A stretch of 64,000 nt of DNA from JANYCO01 sp035535995 (GCA_035535995.1 DATLOZ010000023.1:124001-188000), one strand, 5' to 3'; positions 25,613-34,919 are shown, numbered from the stretch's first letter. Notes: a model not told the origin generated them from the letters alone. Numbers and translations are program-made.

Positions 25613-27511
25613 ATGCAAAAAGTACCATTCAAAGAGAGATTCCAATATTGGGTAGATAATATCATTGGTAAAGGTACTCCTGCTCTGATCGTTGGCTTGC
25701 TTATGCTCTTTTTTGCCGTAGCATTTGTGACCGGAGTACTTGTTTTCATCGCACATATTTCCGAATCAGATGGTCCTGCAATGGACTTTTCTGAATCTTT
25801 CTGGCAAAGTTTGATGCACGTAATTGATCAGGGTACCGTAACCGGAGAGTCGGGCTGGGGTTACCGGATCATCATGTTCCCCGTTTCCCTTGCAGGAATT
25901 TTATTGGTCTCCACCCTGGTTTCCATTCTGAACGCGGGTTTCCAGGAAAAACTGGATGAAATGAAAAAAGGTAAATCCATCATCCTGGAAGAAAATCAAA
26001 CCGTGATCCTTGGCTGGTCTTCTAAAATTTTTCCAATAGTATCCGAACTCATTCTCGCAAACCTCAATCAAAATAAATCTTGTGTAGTGATCCTCGCCGA
26101 TATGGACAAAACAGAAATGGAAGACGAGATCAAAACCAAAGTGGGCAACACCGGAAAAACAAAAGTGATCTGCCGCAGCGGTAACCCCATTGATGTAGAC
26201 GATCTGAAGATTGCTAACCTCAACTATGCCAAATCCATCATCATCGTAGCGCCGGAAGAACCAAAGGCTGACACGTACGTGATCAAAACTATCATGGCAA
26301 TCGTGAACAGCCCTTCAAGAAAGAAAGAGCCATTCAACATCATCGCTGAGATCAACGACGACATCAACCGCGACATTGCTAAACTGGTAGGAAAAGAAGA
26401 AGTAACAATCCTGGTAGGCAATGAAGTGATCTCTAAAATTACCGTACAAAGCAGCCGTCAATCCGGGCTTAGCATTGTATACAGCAACCTGCTTGGCTAT
26501 GCTGATAACGAGATCTACATACAACCTGTAAAAAATATTCATGGCCACACATTCGAAGAATTGCTTTACGGCTTCGAAGACATCTGCGTAATCGGAATTC
26601 GATTTGCGGATGGCCGCGTGGAGATCAATCCTCCACTCAATACAAAGCTTACTAAAGAAGATCATCTGGTAGTAATTGCAGAAGACGACATTGATCTTTC
26701 TTACCATCATAAAGAAAGAAAAATAACCGACCTTCCGGATGTAGTGCTGAAAAAAGACGTTGGCTTTGAAATGCACAAAACCCTTATCCTTGGCTGGAAC
26801 AACAACGCAAGGATTGTGGTGAAAGAACTTGACAACTATGTTCGTCCTGGTTCAGAAATACTTGTAATGGCTGAAGGAAGCGGCCTTACGGAAAAGATCC
26901 TTAACCTTTCCGTGGAACTTAAAAACCAAAAGATCAAATACAAAAACGCCGATATCAACGACCGGAACGAGCTGAATAAACTTGATCTGAAACATTACAA
27001 CCACGTTATTATCATGAGCTATTCGGACAACTATCCACTCCAGGAAGCCGATGCGATCACGCTGATCACACTCATGAACATTCGGGATATCTTAAGCAAA
27101 CTCAATCACAAAGTAAGTCTTGTAACAGAAATGCTCGACCTGAAAAACCGCGCCCTTGCTGACTTAACGAAGGCTGACGACTTCATTATTAGCGATCGCA
27201 TGATCAGTCTTATCCTGGCGCAGCTTTCTGAGAACAAAGAGCTGTCTATCGTATTCGACGATCTTTTCGATGCAGAAGGAAACGAGATCTACATCAAGCC
27301 TTATAGTAACTATATGCCTGAAAATACTACAACCGATTTCTTTTCCGTAATAAAAGCTACTACCAAGAAAAAAGAGATCGCTTTTGGATACATCAAAGGA
27401 AAATATTCCGACAACCCGGAAAAAAATTACGGCGTAGTATTAAACCCCAACAAATCCGATAAGATCGAATTTACCAATGGTGATAAGATCATTATGATTG
27501 CGGAAGAATAA
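25613..27511 (+). CDS. CASTOR/POLLUX-type ion channel with RCK (TrkA-N-like) domains, copy 1
   Basis: A 632-residue membrane protein resembling the plant nuclear-envelope channels CASTOR and POLLUX and their bacterial relatives. Two hydrophobic helices at about 22-48 and 86-110 flank a pore segment (WQSLMHVIDQGTVTGESGWG, about 64-83). The cytoplasmic part carries two Rossmann-like RCK units, opening with TVILGWSSKIFPIVSEL (about 130) and TLILGWNNNARIVVKELD (about 385), each followed by acidic VILAD- or LVMAE-type strands. Family members conduct K+ or Ca2+; ion preference here cannot be read with certainty. A paralogue of nearly equal length lies at 59753-61648. It starts 127 nt from the divergent hisG and is followed by a palindrome and a hydrolase gene. 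Confidence 0.88.
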   Translation: MQKVPFKERFQYWVDNIIGKGTPALIVGLLMLFFAVAFVTGVLVFIAHISESDGPAMDFSESFWQSLMHVIDQGTVTGESGWGYRIIMFPVSLAGILLVSTLVSILNAGFQEKLDEMKKGKSIILEENQTVILGWSSKIFPIVSELILANLNQNKSCVVILADMDKTEMEDEIKTKVGNTGKTKVICRSGNPIDVDDLKIANLNYAKSIIIVAPEEPKADTYVIKTIMAIVNSPSRKKEPFNIIAEINDDINRDIAKLVGKEEVTILVGNEVISKITVQSSRQSGLSIVYSNLLGYADNEIYIQPVKNIHGHTFEELLYGFEDICVIGIRFADGRVEINPPLNTKLTKEDHLVVIAEDDIDLSYHHKERKITDLPDVVLKKDVGFEMHKTLILGWNNNARIVVKELDNYVRPGSEILVMAEGSGLTEKILNLSVELKNQKIKYKNADINDRNELNKLDLKHYNHVIIMSYSDNYPLQEADAITLITLMNIRDILSKLNHKVSLVTEMLDLKNRALADLTKADDFIISDRMISLILAQLSENKELSIVFDDLFDAEGNEIYIKPYSNYMPENTTTDFFSVIKATTKKKEIAFGYIKGKYSDNPEKNYGVVLNPNKSDKIEFTNGDKIIMIAEE

Positions 27512-27520
27512 TAAAATTTT

Positions 27521-27570
27521 GAGTGATGAATTATGAGTTATGAATGAATAAAACTCATAATTCATCACTC
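27521..27570. repeat. Palindrome of the ATTATGAGTTATGAAT family
   Basis: GAGTGATGAATTATGAGTT (27521-27539) and AACTCATAATTCATCACTC (27552-27570) are perfect 19-bp reverse complements around a 12-nt spacer. The element lies 9 nt after the channel gene and 19 nt before the YheT gene. Confidence 0.85.
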
Positions 27571-27589
27571 ATAACTCCACATTTCAAGA

Positions 27590-28558
27590 ATGCCTCTCCT
27601 ACCCTCTTCTTCCTATAAGCGTCCGGCGATGTTTTTTTCCAGGCATCTGGAAACCGTTTATCCTGTAGCCATGCGCGATGTATCGGACGTAGTGTATGAG
27701 CGCGAAAGACTTGAACTGGCCGATCGAGATTTTTTAGATCTTGATTGGATCAGGAAAGGAAATCCTACCCTACTAATTCTTTCTCACGGACTGGAAGGCA
27801 ATACCGAAAGCAAATACCTCAAGGGCATGGCCAGAGCCGCGGTGAATGCAGGATACGATGTGCTTGCCTGGAATTACCGTGGATGTAGCGAAGAGATGAA
27901 CCGCAATTTTCGCTTCTACCATAGCGGTGAATCTGCCGATTTAGATCTGGTAGTGCAACATGTGGCAGCGCTAAAAAAATATAACAGTATCGGTCTGGTA
28001 GGATTTAGTATTGGAGGTAATATCACCTTAAAATATTTGGGAGAAAGATCTGATTCAATTTCTCCTTTCATCAAAGCTGCAGTCACCTTCTCCGCTCCCT
28101 GCGACCTTAAAGCAGGAGCCGAGCATATGGCCAAATGGGAAAGTAAATTTTACATGAACCGTTTTCTTACCAATCTTCATTTGAAAGTATTGGCGAAAGC
28201 GAAACAATATCCCGACAGGATCAATGACCAGGGTTTTGAAAAATTAAAAAATTTCATCCAGTTCGACGAACGTTATACCGCGCCCATTCATGGATTCAGG
28301 GATGCTGCAGATTATTACAAACAAAGCAGTTCTATTTTCTACATTCCCGGCATTAAAATTCCTACACTACTGGTAAGCGCTCTGAACGATCCGTTTTTAT
28401 GTGAAGCTTGCTTTCCTACCGAACAAGCGAAAAACAATCCATATTTTTTCCTGGAGACACCTGCTCATGGCGGCCATTGTGGTTTTTATGAAAAGAATGC
28501 GAATGGAAATTACTGGTCGGATGAGAGAGCGTTGGAGTTTTTGAAAATTTATTTGTAG
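27590..28558 (+). CDS. YheT family alpha/beta hydrolase
   Basis: A 322-residue cytoplasmic alpha/beta-hydrolase of the YheT/ABHD family. Evidence is the strand-turn LILSHGLEGNTESKYLKGMA, the oxyanion-region motif AWNYRGCSEEMN, the nucleophile elbow GFSIGGN (Ser of the catalytic triad), the acid in SALNDPFL, and the catalytic His in PAHGGHCGFYE. Natural substrates of YheT proteins are not established; esterase activity is expected. It follows the channel gene on the same strand but is separated from it by a long palindrome, so co-transcription is uncertain. Confidence 0.92.
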   Translation: MPLLPSSSYKRPAMFFSRHLETVYPVAMRDVSDVVYERERLELADRDFLDLDWIRKGNPTLLILSHGLEGNTESKYLKGMARAAVNAGYDVLAWNYRGCSEEMNRNFRFYHSGESADLDLVVQHVAALKKYNSIGLVGFSIGGNITLKYLGERSDSISPFIKAAVTFSAPCDLKAGAEHMAKWESKFYMNRFLTNLHLKVLAKAKQYPDRINDQGFEKLKNFIQFDERYTAPIHGFRDAADYYKQSSSIFYIPGIKIPTLLVSALNDPFLCEACFPTEQAKNNPYFFLETPAHGGHCGFYEKNANGNYWSDERALEFLKIYL

Positions 28559-28561
28559 TAA

Positions 28562-28716
28562 TTTAACCGTCATTGCGAGGAGTGCGTCATGCGACGAAGC
28601 AATCCGTCGACAGCGTGGAAGGTATAGTACTTATAATTGAAATCAGTTTGTATTTATAAACGGGGTCAGGCTTCGTAGCCAACAGATCGCTTCGCAAGCT
28701 CGCAATGACGTTTAAG
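28562..28716. repeat. REP/MITE-like element with CGTCATTGCGAG ends
   Basis: CGTCATTGCGAG (28568-28579) and CTCGCAATGACG (28699-28710) are perfect terminal inverted repeats of a 143-nt segment. Inside are further related pieces, GCGACGAAGCAATCCG on the left and GATCGCTTCGCAAG on the right. CATTGCGAGG...CGAAGCAATC-type repeats are widespread in bacterial intergenic DNA. No coding capacity is seen. Confidence 0.75.
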
Positions 28717-28762
28717 TTTTCAAAGATTTCATTATCTTTATTTCTAAACAAAAAAGCACTCG

Positions 28763-30400
28763 TTGAACTTTCAAAAACTCTTTCACAAAAAAGATCCCAA
28801 CGGTCTGCACGAAGCGCAGGATGAGCGTTTAGTAAAAAATCTCTCGTTGACTGATCTAACCTCCATGGGTATTGCAGCCGTGATCGGCGCGGGAATTTTT
28901 GGCACCATTGGGAAAGCAAGTTTCGAGGGCGGTCCGGCGGTGATCTTGCTTTTTTTATTTACTGCAGTAGCATGTTTGTGCTCTGCTCTTTGTTATGCTC
29001 ATTTCGCCTCCACCATTCATGGGTCAGGAAGTGCCTATACCTATGCATACGTAGCATTCGGAGAACTTATCGCCTGGATCATCGGCTGGGATTTGCTGAT
29101 GGAATATGCAATTGGTAATATCGCAGTAGCTATTTCATGGTCTGATTATTTTACTACGTTTCTAAGAAATCTATACGTTCCTGTTCCTGAATATTTATCA
29201 GTAGATTATTTGTCTGCGCAAAAATTCCACCAGGAATATCTTGCTGCACCAGGGGAATCGTTTTCACCTGTTGTAAAAGAAGGATACGAAGCCTGGCGCA
29301 AAGCCCCGAAAATAGCAGGTTTCCGGTTGATCGCAGATGTCCCGGCTTTGCTTATCAATTTCCTGATCACCGTGCTGGTGTACATTGGGATCAAGGAATC
29401 CAAAACGGCGGGCAATTTTTTGGTACTCATAAAATTACTAGCCGTGCTGCTTGTGATCAGCGCCGGCGCTTTCTACATCGATCCTGCGCATTGGCAGCCC
29501 TTCGCACCGAACGGAATTTCCGGTGTGTTCAAAGGCACTGCCGGTGTCTTTTTTGCCTATATCGGGTTTGATGCTATTTCTACTACTGCCGAAGAATGCA
29601 AAGATCCACAACGCGATCTACCCCGCGCGATGATCTGGTCATTATTGATTTGCACTGTGCTGTATGTAGCGATTGCCTTGGTATTGACAGGAATGGTAAG
29701 CTACAAAGAACTCAACATGGGTGATCCATTAGCTTACGTATTTGAAAAACATGATCTCACTTTGCTTTCTGAAGTCATTGCGCTGAGCGCTGTGGTAGCG
29801 ATGACTAGCGTAATGCTAGTTTTTCAGCTCGGTCAGCCGCGCATCCTGATGAGTATGAGTCGTGATAAATTATTGCCTGCTGTTTTTGGAAAAGTACATC
29901 CGAAATTTCGCACGCCTTCTTTTGCTACAATTGTCACAGGCTTGATGGTCGCCATACCGATCTTGTTTCTCAACCATACTATTGTTACCGATCTTTGTTC
30001 GATCGGAACGCTTTTTGCGTTTGTGATCGTATGTACGGGTGTGTTGTTTGACCAAAACAAAAGGGGAGGATTTAAAATACCTTATTATAATTCGAAGTAC
30101 GTGGTGCCTCTTATTTTCATGGCTTTGCCGGTGGTCTTATATTATTTCAATACTGAAAATTTTATTAATTTCTTTAGCTATATACATACCGATAAAATTC
30201 CACTTTATTTTTTCATGGTGTATGCAGTTATTATTTCCTGGCTTTCGTTCAGGAAAAATCTTTCCTTCATCCCTGTTTTCGGACTTTCCTGTAATCTCTA
30301 TTTGATCACTGAATTGGGCGTGACCAACTGGCTGCGCTTCGGGATCTGGCTGGTGATAGGATTGGTTGTTTATTTTTTATATGGATACAGAAAAAAATAA
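28763..30400 (+). CDS. Amino acid permease (APC superfamily)
   Basis: A 545-residue polytopic inner-membrane transporter of the cationic amino acid transporter (YfnA/CAT-like) branch. The glycine-rich first helix MGIAAVIGAGIFGTIGK is the substrate and ion-binding signature, followed by GSAYTYAYVAFGELIAWIIG. About 12 further hydrophobic helices run to the C-terminus, including GVFFAYIGFDAISTTAEEC (helix 6 region) and the cytosolic loop GQPRILMSMSRDKLLP. The only plausible start is a TTG at 28763; an in-frame stop lies 18 nt upstream, and the next ATG would remove the first conserved helix. The gap before it holds a REP/MITE-like element. Confidence 0.93.
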   Translation: MNFQKLFHKKDPNGLHEAQDERLVKNLSLTDLTSMGIAAVIGAGIFGTIGKASFEGGPAVILLFLFTAVACLCSALCYAHFASTIHGSGSAYTYAYVAFGELIAWIIGWDLLMEYAIGNIAVAISWSDYFTTFLRNLYVPVPEYLSVDYLSAQKFHQEYLAAPGESFSPVVKEGYEAWRKAPKIAGFRLIADVPALLINFLITVLVYIGIKESKTAGNFLVLIKLLAVLLVISAGAFYIDPAHWQPFAPNGISGVFKGTAGVFFAYIGFDAISTTAEECKDPQRDLPRAMIWSLLICTVLYVAIALVLTGMVSYKELNMGDPLAYVFEKHDLTLLSEVIALSAVVAMTSVMLVFQLGQPRILMSMSRDKLLPAVFGKVHPKFRTPSFATIVTGLMVAIPILFLNHTIVTDLCSIGTLFAFVIVCTGVLFDQNKRGGFKIPYYNSKYVVPLIFMALPVVLYYFNTENFINFFSYIHTDKIPLYFFMVYAVIISWLSFRKNLSFIPVFGLSCNLYLITELGVTNWLRFGIWLVIGLVVYFLYGYRKK

Positions 30401-30406
30401 TTTTAG

Positions 30407-30600
30407 AATTCCCCTCCTAAGTATTAAGATTAATAATGGATGCAAGATACCAGATGCCGGATACCAGATAGTTTAGATAAAAACAACTCTGTTTTACAAA
30501 TAAGCTAAAAGACAATGTCATTAAATTACTCTCGCATTATCTGGCATCCGGTATCTGGTATCTCAAATAAGTATTAATATTTAAGAGGGTAATTCCAAAT
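30407..30600. repeat. Nested intergenic palindrome, CCAGATGCCAGATACC family
   Basis: Inner arms GATACCAGATGCCGGATACC (about 30446-30465) and the reverse-complement segment around 30541-30564 (CTGGCATCCGGTATCTGGTA) pair. Outer flanks CCCCTCCTAAGTATTAAG and TTAATATTTAAGAGGG form a second imperfect inverted repeat. It lies between the convergent permease and OmpA genes. Confidence 0.78.
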
Positions 30601-30625
30601 AATTTTACTCTACCATAAATCCATC

Positions 30626-30665
30626 CAAATAAAAAAGGCCTGTAGAAAAATTTCTACAGGCCTTT
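30626..30665 (-). terminator. Terminator of the OmpA/TSP3 gene
   Basis: AAAGGCCTGTAGAAA (30634-30648) and TTTCTACAGGCCTTT (30651-30665) form a perfect 15-bp stem. On the minus strand it is followed by TTTATTTGG, about 20 nt past the OmpA-family stop. Confidence 0.88.
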
Positions 30666-30685
30666 CAGAGTCATTCAATATTAAA

Positions 30686-31636
30686 TTATTCAGGAATGAT
30701 CGTCATTTCCACTCTTCTGTTTTTATGACGTCCATCTTCTGTATCGTTCGAAGCTACTGGTCTGGTTTCTCCGAAACCATCTGTAGTAATACGGTCTGCG
30801 CTCACACCTTTGTTTATTAGGTATTTCTTCACAGAAGCCGAACGACGTTTGGAGAGATCCATATTTTTATCATCGTCCCCTACATTGTCGGTATGTCCTT
30901 CCAGGTACAATTTATACCTAGGATTGTTGCGCAATACTTTGGCGAGTATATCGAGCGATTGGAAGGATGATGATACGATTACATCTGAATTGGTTTCAAA
31001 CAATAAATTGTCAAACGCACTTTGAAGCGCATCAGCATCTGCTTTCTTAATTTCAGGGCAGCCTTTGTTTTTCTTCACGCCTGGCACTTTCGGACAAAGA
31101 TCTGAGTAATCGTCGATGCCATCTTTATCCGTGTCGATGAATGGCGGAGGACAGCCTTGGTATCTTTCTATACCTGGCTCTTTCGGGCATTTATCATCTT
31201 TGTCTTGAATACCGTCGTTGTCGGTATCAGGACAACCGTGGAACTTAACAATTCCTGGTACATCCGGACACATATCTTCGTTGTCTTTAATACCATCGTT
31301 GTCGCGGTCACCCCAAGGACATCCTTTGTTTTCTACCGGTCCCTTTTCATTTTTACATTGATCTTCGTAATCGTATACACCATCGAAGTCAGTATCGTAA
31401 GGGCATCCGAAAGGAGTCACCGGCTCGCCTTTCGGAGTGTGAATACACTCATCGCGACCGTCTGGTACACCGTCACCATCGGAATCTTTTTCATGGTAAA
31501 CAGGTGTGTATGGTTCTCTCTTTTTTGCTTTCTGCTTTTTATATTTCTTGGTATTTTTAGGATTCTGCGCGAGGACTTCGGACACAGAAAAACAGTTTAA
31601 CATTAAAAATGTAACTGCCAGGAATAGGTATTTCAT
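30686..31636 (-). CDS. OmpA family protein with thrombospondin type 3 repeats
   Basis: A 316-residue envelope protein: signal peptide (about 1-23, ending SEVLAQ), a basic linker, and five calcium-binding TSP3-type repeats (DSDGDGVPDGRDEC, DTDFDGVYDYEDQC, DRDNDGIKDNEDMC, DTDNDGIQDKDDKC, DTDKDGIDDYSDLC), then a C-terminal OmpA peptidoglycan-binding domain (LYLEGHTDNVGDDDKN, LSKRRSASVKKYLINKGVSADRI, GETRPVASNDTEDGRHKNRR). It probably links the outer membrane to the cell wall. It is preceded on the same strand by valS with a 71-nt gap and ends with a strong terminator. Confidence 0.94.
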   Translation of the reverse strand: MKYLFLAVTFLMLNCFSVSEVLAQNPKNTKKYKKQKAKKREPYTPVYHEKDSDGDGVPDGRDECIHTPKGEPVTPFGCPYDTDFDGVYDYEDQCKNEKGPVENKGCPWGDRDNDGIKDNEDMCPDVPGIVKFHGCPDTDNDGIQDKDDKCPKEPGIERYQGCPPPFIDTDKDGIDDYSDLCPKVPGVKKNKGCPEIKKADADALQSAFDNLLFETNSDVIVSSSFQSLDILAKVLRNNPRYKLYLEGHTDNVGDDDKNMDLSKRRSASVKKYLINKGVSADRITTDGFGETRPVASNDTEDGRHKNRRVEMTIIPE

Positions 31637-31707
31637 TAGTAAATCGGTTTTTGGTTAAAATGATCTCTACGTAAAGTACTAAATTTAGTTATAACTGCCA
31701 ATTCTGC

Positions 31708-34365
31708 TTACGATAATTGTGCCAGGCTCTCTTCCAGCGTTTTGATCTTGGATTCCGCATCGGCCTTCTTCTTTCTTTCATTCGCGATCACTTGCTCCGG
31801 AGCGCTCGATACAAATTTTTCGTTGCTGAGTTTTTTATCTACTGAAATTAAAAATCCCTTCAGGTATTCCAATTCCTTAGTAAGCGTCTCACGCTCCTTT
31901 TCAGAATCTACCTGGCCTTCCAGCGGCACGATCACTTCGTCGGTACGGACCATGAAGCTTATAGCGCCTTCCAAGGTATTAGTAAATTTTATTTCTGAAA
32001 TATTAGCCAGCTTACAAATCGTACCTTCAAATTTTTTGTATGGTGTCTGGTCAGCCGCTTTGATGAGAAGCTCCAGAGGATTCTTTGGTGATAATTGTTT
32101 AGAGCTTCTGAGATTTCTTACTTGTGCTACTGTTTCAAAAGCGATGTCAGCCGCGGCAAGTATGGAAGCATCGGCTTTGCCGGTTTCAGGAAAGGCCGCC
32201 TGGCAAATACTTTCTCCCTCTTTGCGTTCTTTCAAATCTTGCCAGATCTCTTCGGAAATAAAAGGCATAAGCGGATGAATTATTTTCATCAGTTTTTCAA
32301 AGATCAGGATCGTAGCCTCGTAGGAGCCTTTATCGATCGGCTGTTCAAAGCCAGGCTTGATCATTTCGAGGTACCAGGCGCAGAAAGAATCCCATACCAA
32401 TTTGTAATTGGTCATCAGCACATCGGAGAGTCTGAATTTGCTGTAGTGTTCCTCTGCCTCTGCCAAAGCCTCGTTCAGCTTGGCTTCCATCCATTCGAGG
32501 GCCACTTTGTTGTTCTCCGGCATTGGAGCGTCTACGGTTGTCCAGCCTTTAACAAGACGGAAAGCGTTCCATACCTTGTTTGTGAAGTTTCTTCCCTGTT
32601 CGCAATATTTTTCATCAAAAAGCAAATCATTTCCTGCAGGGGAACTGAGCAGCATTCCAAAACGCACGCCATCCGCGCTGTACTTTTGCATCAGCTCGAT
32701 CGGGTCTGGAGAGTTGCCAAGCGACTTCGACATTTTTCTACCTTGCTTATCACGTACGATACCGGTAAGGTAAACATCCTTGAACGGCCGCTGTCCGCGG
32801 AATTCGTAGCCAGCCATGATCATTCTTGCTACCCAGAAGAATAATATCTCCGGTGCAGTCACCAATACATTGGTTGGATAATAATAGTTGATGTCTTTGT
32901 TGTTTGGATCTTTGAATCCATCAAACACCGAGATCGGCCAGAGCCAGGAAGAGTACCATGTATCGAGTACGTCTTCATCCTGGGTGATTTCCTCAATTTT
33001 GAATTTTAAATTTTGAATTTTAAATTTTCCAATCGCTTCTTCTTTTGTTTTCGCTACTACAAATTCTCCGGAAGGAAGGTAGAATGCAGGGATCCGCTGT
33101 CCCCACCACAATTGGCGGGAGATACACCAATCCTTAACATTTTCCAGCCAGTGACGATACGTATTTTTAAATTTAGCTGGCACCAACTGGATCTCATCGT
33201 TCATCACATCTTCCAGCACTTGTGGATTGTGCTTGAGAAATTTCTTCATGTCTACAAACCACTGTTTCGACAATCTCGGTTCGATTACTGCGTCGGTTCT
33301 TTCGGAGTAACCAACATTGTTTTTAATATCTTCTGTTTTCGCCAGATGACCCAGCTCTTCCAGGTATTTCACGATTTCTTTTCGTACAGCAAAACGATCT
33401 TTACCTGCATACAAAACAGAATGCTCGTTGAACGTACCATCGTCGTTCATAATATCGATTACAGGAAGATTGTGTTTTTGTCCGAGCTGGTAGTCATTTA
33501 CATCGTGTGCGGGCGTCACTTTCAGGCAACCTGTACCAAATTCCATATCCACATATTCGTCCATGATCACAGGGATGATGCGGTTGATGATTGGCACGAA
33601 TACTTTTTTACCTTTCAGGTGTTGGTAGCGTTCATCCTTAGGGTTAACGCAGATAGCAGTATCGCCTACGATTGTTTCCGGGCGCGTGGTTGCTACGGTC
33701 AGGAAATTATTAGCAGAGATCGTTTGATCCTGTTCTTTTCCTTCTTCTACAATTACGTAGCGAAGATGATATAATTTTGAATTTACTTCTTTGTGAATTA
33801 CTTCTTCGTCTGAAAGCGCTGTTTTTCCCTGTGGATCCCAGTTCACCATACGCAGGCCGCGGTAGATATAGCCTTTCTCATACATGCGAACGAATACTTC
33901 GATCACAGCATCCGAGAGTGAAGGCTCCATGGTAAAACGAGTTCTGTCCCAATCTACCGAAGCGCCAAGTTTTTTTAATTGTTCGAGAATGATCCCGCCA
34001 TATTTTTCTTTCCATTCCCAGGCGTATTTCAAAAAGTCTTCACGCGAGAGATCGCTTTTTTTGATCCCACGTTCGCGAAGCATTTGCACTACCTTTGCTT
34101 CGGTAGCAATGGAAGCATGGTCAGTACCCGGCACCCAGCAAGCTTCTTTGCCTTGCATACGGGCGCGGCGTACGAGAATATCCTGAATGGTATTATTGAG
34201 CATATGTCCCATGTGCAGCACACCCGTGACATTGGGAGGGGGAATTACGATCGTGAATGGTTCTTTTTTACTTGGCTTCGAAGCAAAGATCTTATGATCC
34301 AGCCAATAAGAATACCATTTATCTTCTACTTCTGTGGGGTTGTAAGTTTTATTAATCTCACTCAT
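31708..34365 (-). CDS. valS: Valyl-tRNA synthetase
   Basis: Class I synthetase that charges tRNA-Val, with an editing domain that removes threonine. The start MSEINKTYNPTEVEDKWY at 34365 gives the normal 885-residue enzyme; the frame continues to 34503 without family-like residues. Signatures are the HIGH box as NVTGVLHMGHMLNNT, the editing domain with TVATTRPETIVGDTAI and GTGCLKVTPAHDVNDY, the KMSKS loop as GRKMSKSLGNSPDP, and the C-terminal coiled-coil tRNA-binding arm (ending KIKTLEESLAQL). The upstream gap of over 1 kb holds the RNA elements at 34.7-35.3 kb, transcribed in the opposite direction. Confidence 0.98.
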   Translation of the reverse strand: MSEINKTYNPTEVEDKWYSYWLDHKIFASKPSKKEPFTIVIPPPNVTGVLHMGHMLNNTIQDILVRRARMQGKEACWVPGTDHASIATEAKVVQMLRERGIKKSDLSREDFLKYAWEWKEKYGGIILEQLKKLGASVDWDRTRFTMEPSLSDAVIEVFVRMYEKGYIYRGLRMVNWDPQGKTALSDEEVIHKEVNSKLYHLRYVIVEEGKEQDQTISANNFLTVATTRPETIVGDTAICVNPKDERYQHLKGKKVFVPIINRIIPVIMDEYVDMEFGTGCLKVTPAHDVNDYQLGQKHNLPVIDIMNDDGTFNEHSVLYAGKDRFAVRKEIVKYLEELGHLAKTEDIKNNVGYSERTDAVIEPRLSKQWFVDMKKFLKHNPQVLEDVMNDEIQLVPAKFKNTYRHWLENVKDWCISRQLWWGQRIPAFYLPSGEFVVAKTKEEAIGKFKIQNLKFKIEEITQDEDVLDTWYSSWLWPISVFDGFKDPNNKDINYYYPTNVLVTAPEILFFWVARMIMAGYEFRGQRPFKDVYLTGIVRDKQGRKMSKSLGNSPDPIELMQKYSADGVRFGMLLSSPAGNDLLFDEKYCEQGRNFTNKVWNAFRLVKGWTTVDAPMPENNKVALEWMEAKLNEALAEAEEHYSKFRLSDVLMTNYKLVWDSFCAWYLEMIKPGFEQPIDKGSYEATILIFEKLMKIIHPLMPFISEEIWQDLKERKEGESICQAAFPETGKADASILAAADIAFETVAQVRNLRSSKQLSPKNPLELLIKAADQTPYKKFEGTICKLANISEIKFTNTLEGAISFMVRTDEVIVPLEGQVDSEKERETLTKELEYLKGFLISVDKKLSNEKFVSSAPEQVIANERKKKADAESKIKTLEESLAQLS

Positions 34366-34734
34366 GCTCAAATTCAATTTTTCAGGGGGTAAATATAAAC
34401 AAAAATGCCTATCCGTTTGTCTTCCATTGCAAGAGAGGTAAATCCAAATACCATAGCCTAAATAATCATTTTTATATTTGGAAATTGTTTTTTGGTATCT
34501 CAATATCTGGATTACAAGTGAATAGTTATTTTATTCAATTTGGGGTGTTTGGGCCTTACCCCACTGCTTTTGTCACGATCCCTGAACTTCGCTTTCATAT
34601 TAAAAAAGGATTAGAGAATATTTCCCATTTCAAGCGAATCTTAGGATTTTAATTATTATAAAGGTTTTTTCGAAAAAGGAAAATGCCCCCATACGCCTAT
34701 TCGATAATTTTTGATATTTTTTTTCAACAATCTA
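34366..34734. other. Upstream region of valS, no gene seen
   Basis: AT-rich region between the valS start and the promoter of the tandem hairpin locus. It must contain the valS promoter on the minus strand, but no clear TAnnTTTG element was found. No strong palindrome and no convincing ORF were seen. Confidence 0.5.
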
Positions 34735-34765
34735 TTGTCCTTAGTGTTGCTTTTTATTATGTTTG
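34735..34765 (+). promoter_or_regulatory. Promoter before the tandem hairpin element
   Basis: TTG at 34735-34737, a 20-nt spacer and TATGTTTG at 34758-34765 fit the Bacteroidota consensus closely. Transcription would start near 34772 and first meet the hairpin of copy 1 about 60 nt later. Confidence 0.6.
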
Positions 34766-34810
34766 TGCTAAGGAGTTCTTTAAAATGCTAATTATTTAAC
34801 ATTAACAGTT

Positions 34811-34876
34811 TTCCATAGCTGGTTGAGAGTTCCGGGAGACATAATACAGAGCCCTCTGTATTCTCCCGGTTTTATT
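34811..34876 (+). ncRNA. Candidate structured RNA with terminator hairpin, copy 1
   Basis: The copy begins with TTCCATAGCTGGTTGAGAG and continues into a two-part hairpin. The lower stem CCGGGAGA pairs with TCTCCCGG, and the upper stem ATACAGA pairs with TCTGTAT around a GCCC tetraloop. A TTTTATT tract follows. A second copy lies 109 nt downstream; the first 29 nt of the two differ at one base only. The predicted transcript from the promoter at 34735 would be about 105 nt. It has the shape of a short RNA ending in an intrinsic terminator. I know no family name for it. Confidence 0.65.
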
Positions 34877-34919
34877 AAAAGCTGTGAAAAATTGTTAATT
34901 CGAAGAAAAGCATTTAAGA

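Noticed and set aside
28562..28716. Considered as an insertion sequence
   Set aside because: Only about 150 nt, no transposase reading frame; only a non-autonomous repeat can be supported.
33013..33774. Plus-strand frame of 253 codons inside valS
   Set aside because: Antisense to the valS catalytic and editing region, with no recognisable protein features.
34811..34840. AGCTGGTTGAGAG considered as a tRNA D arm remnant
   Set aside because: No acceptor, anticodon or T arm can be formed; the following sequence is a terminator hairpin instead.
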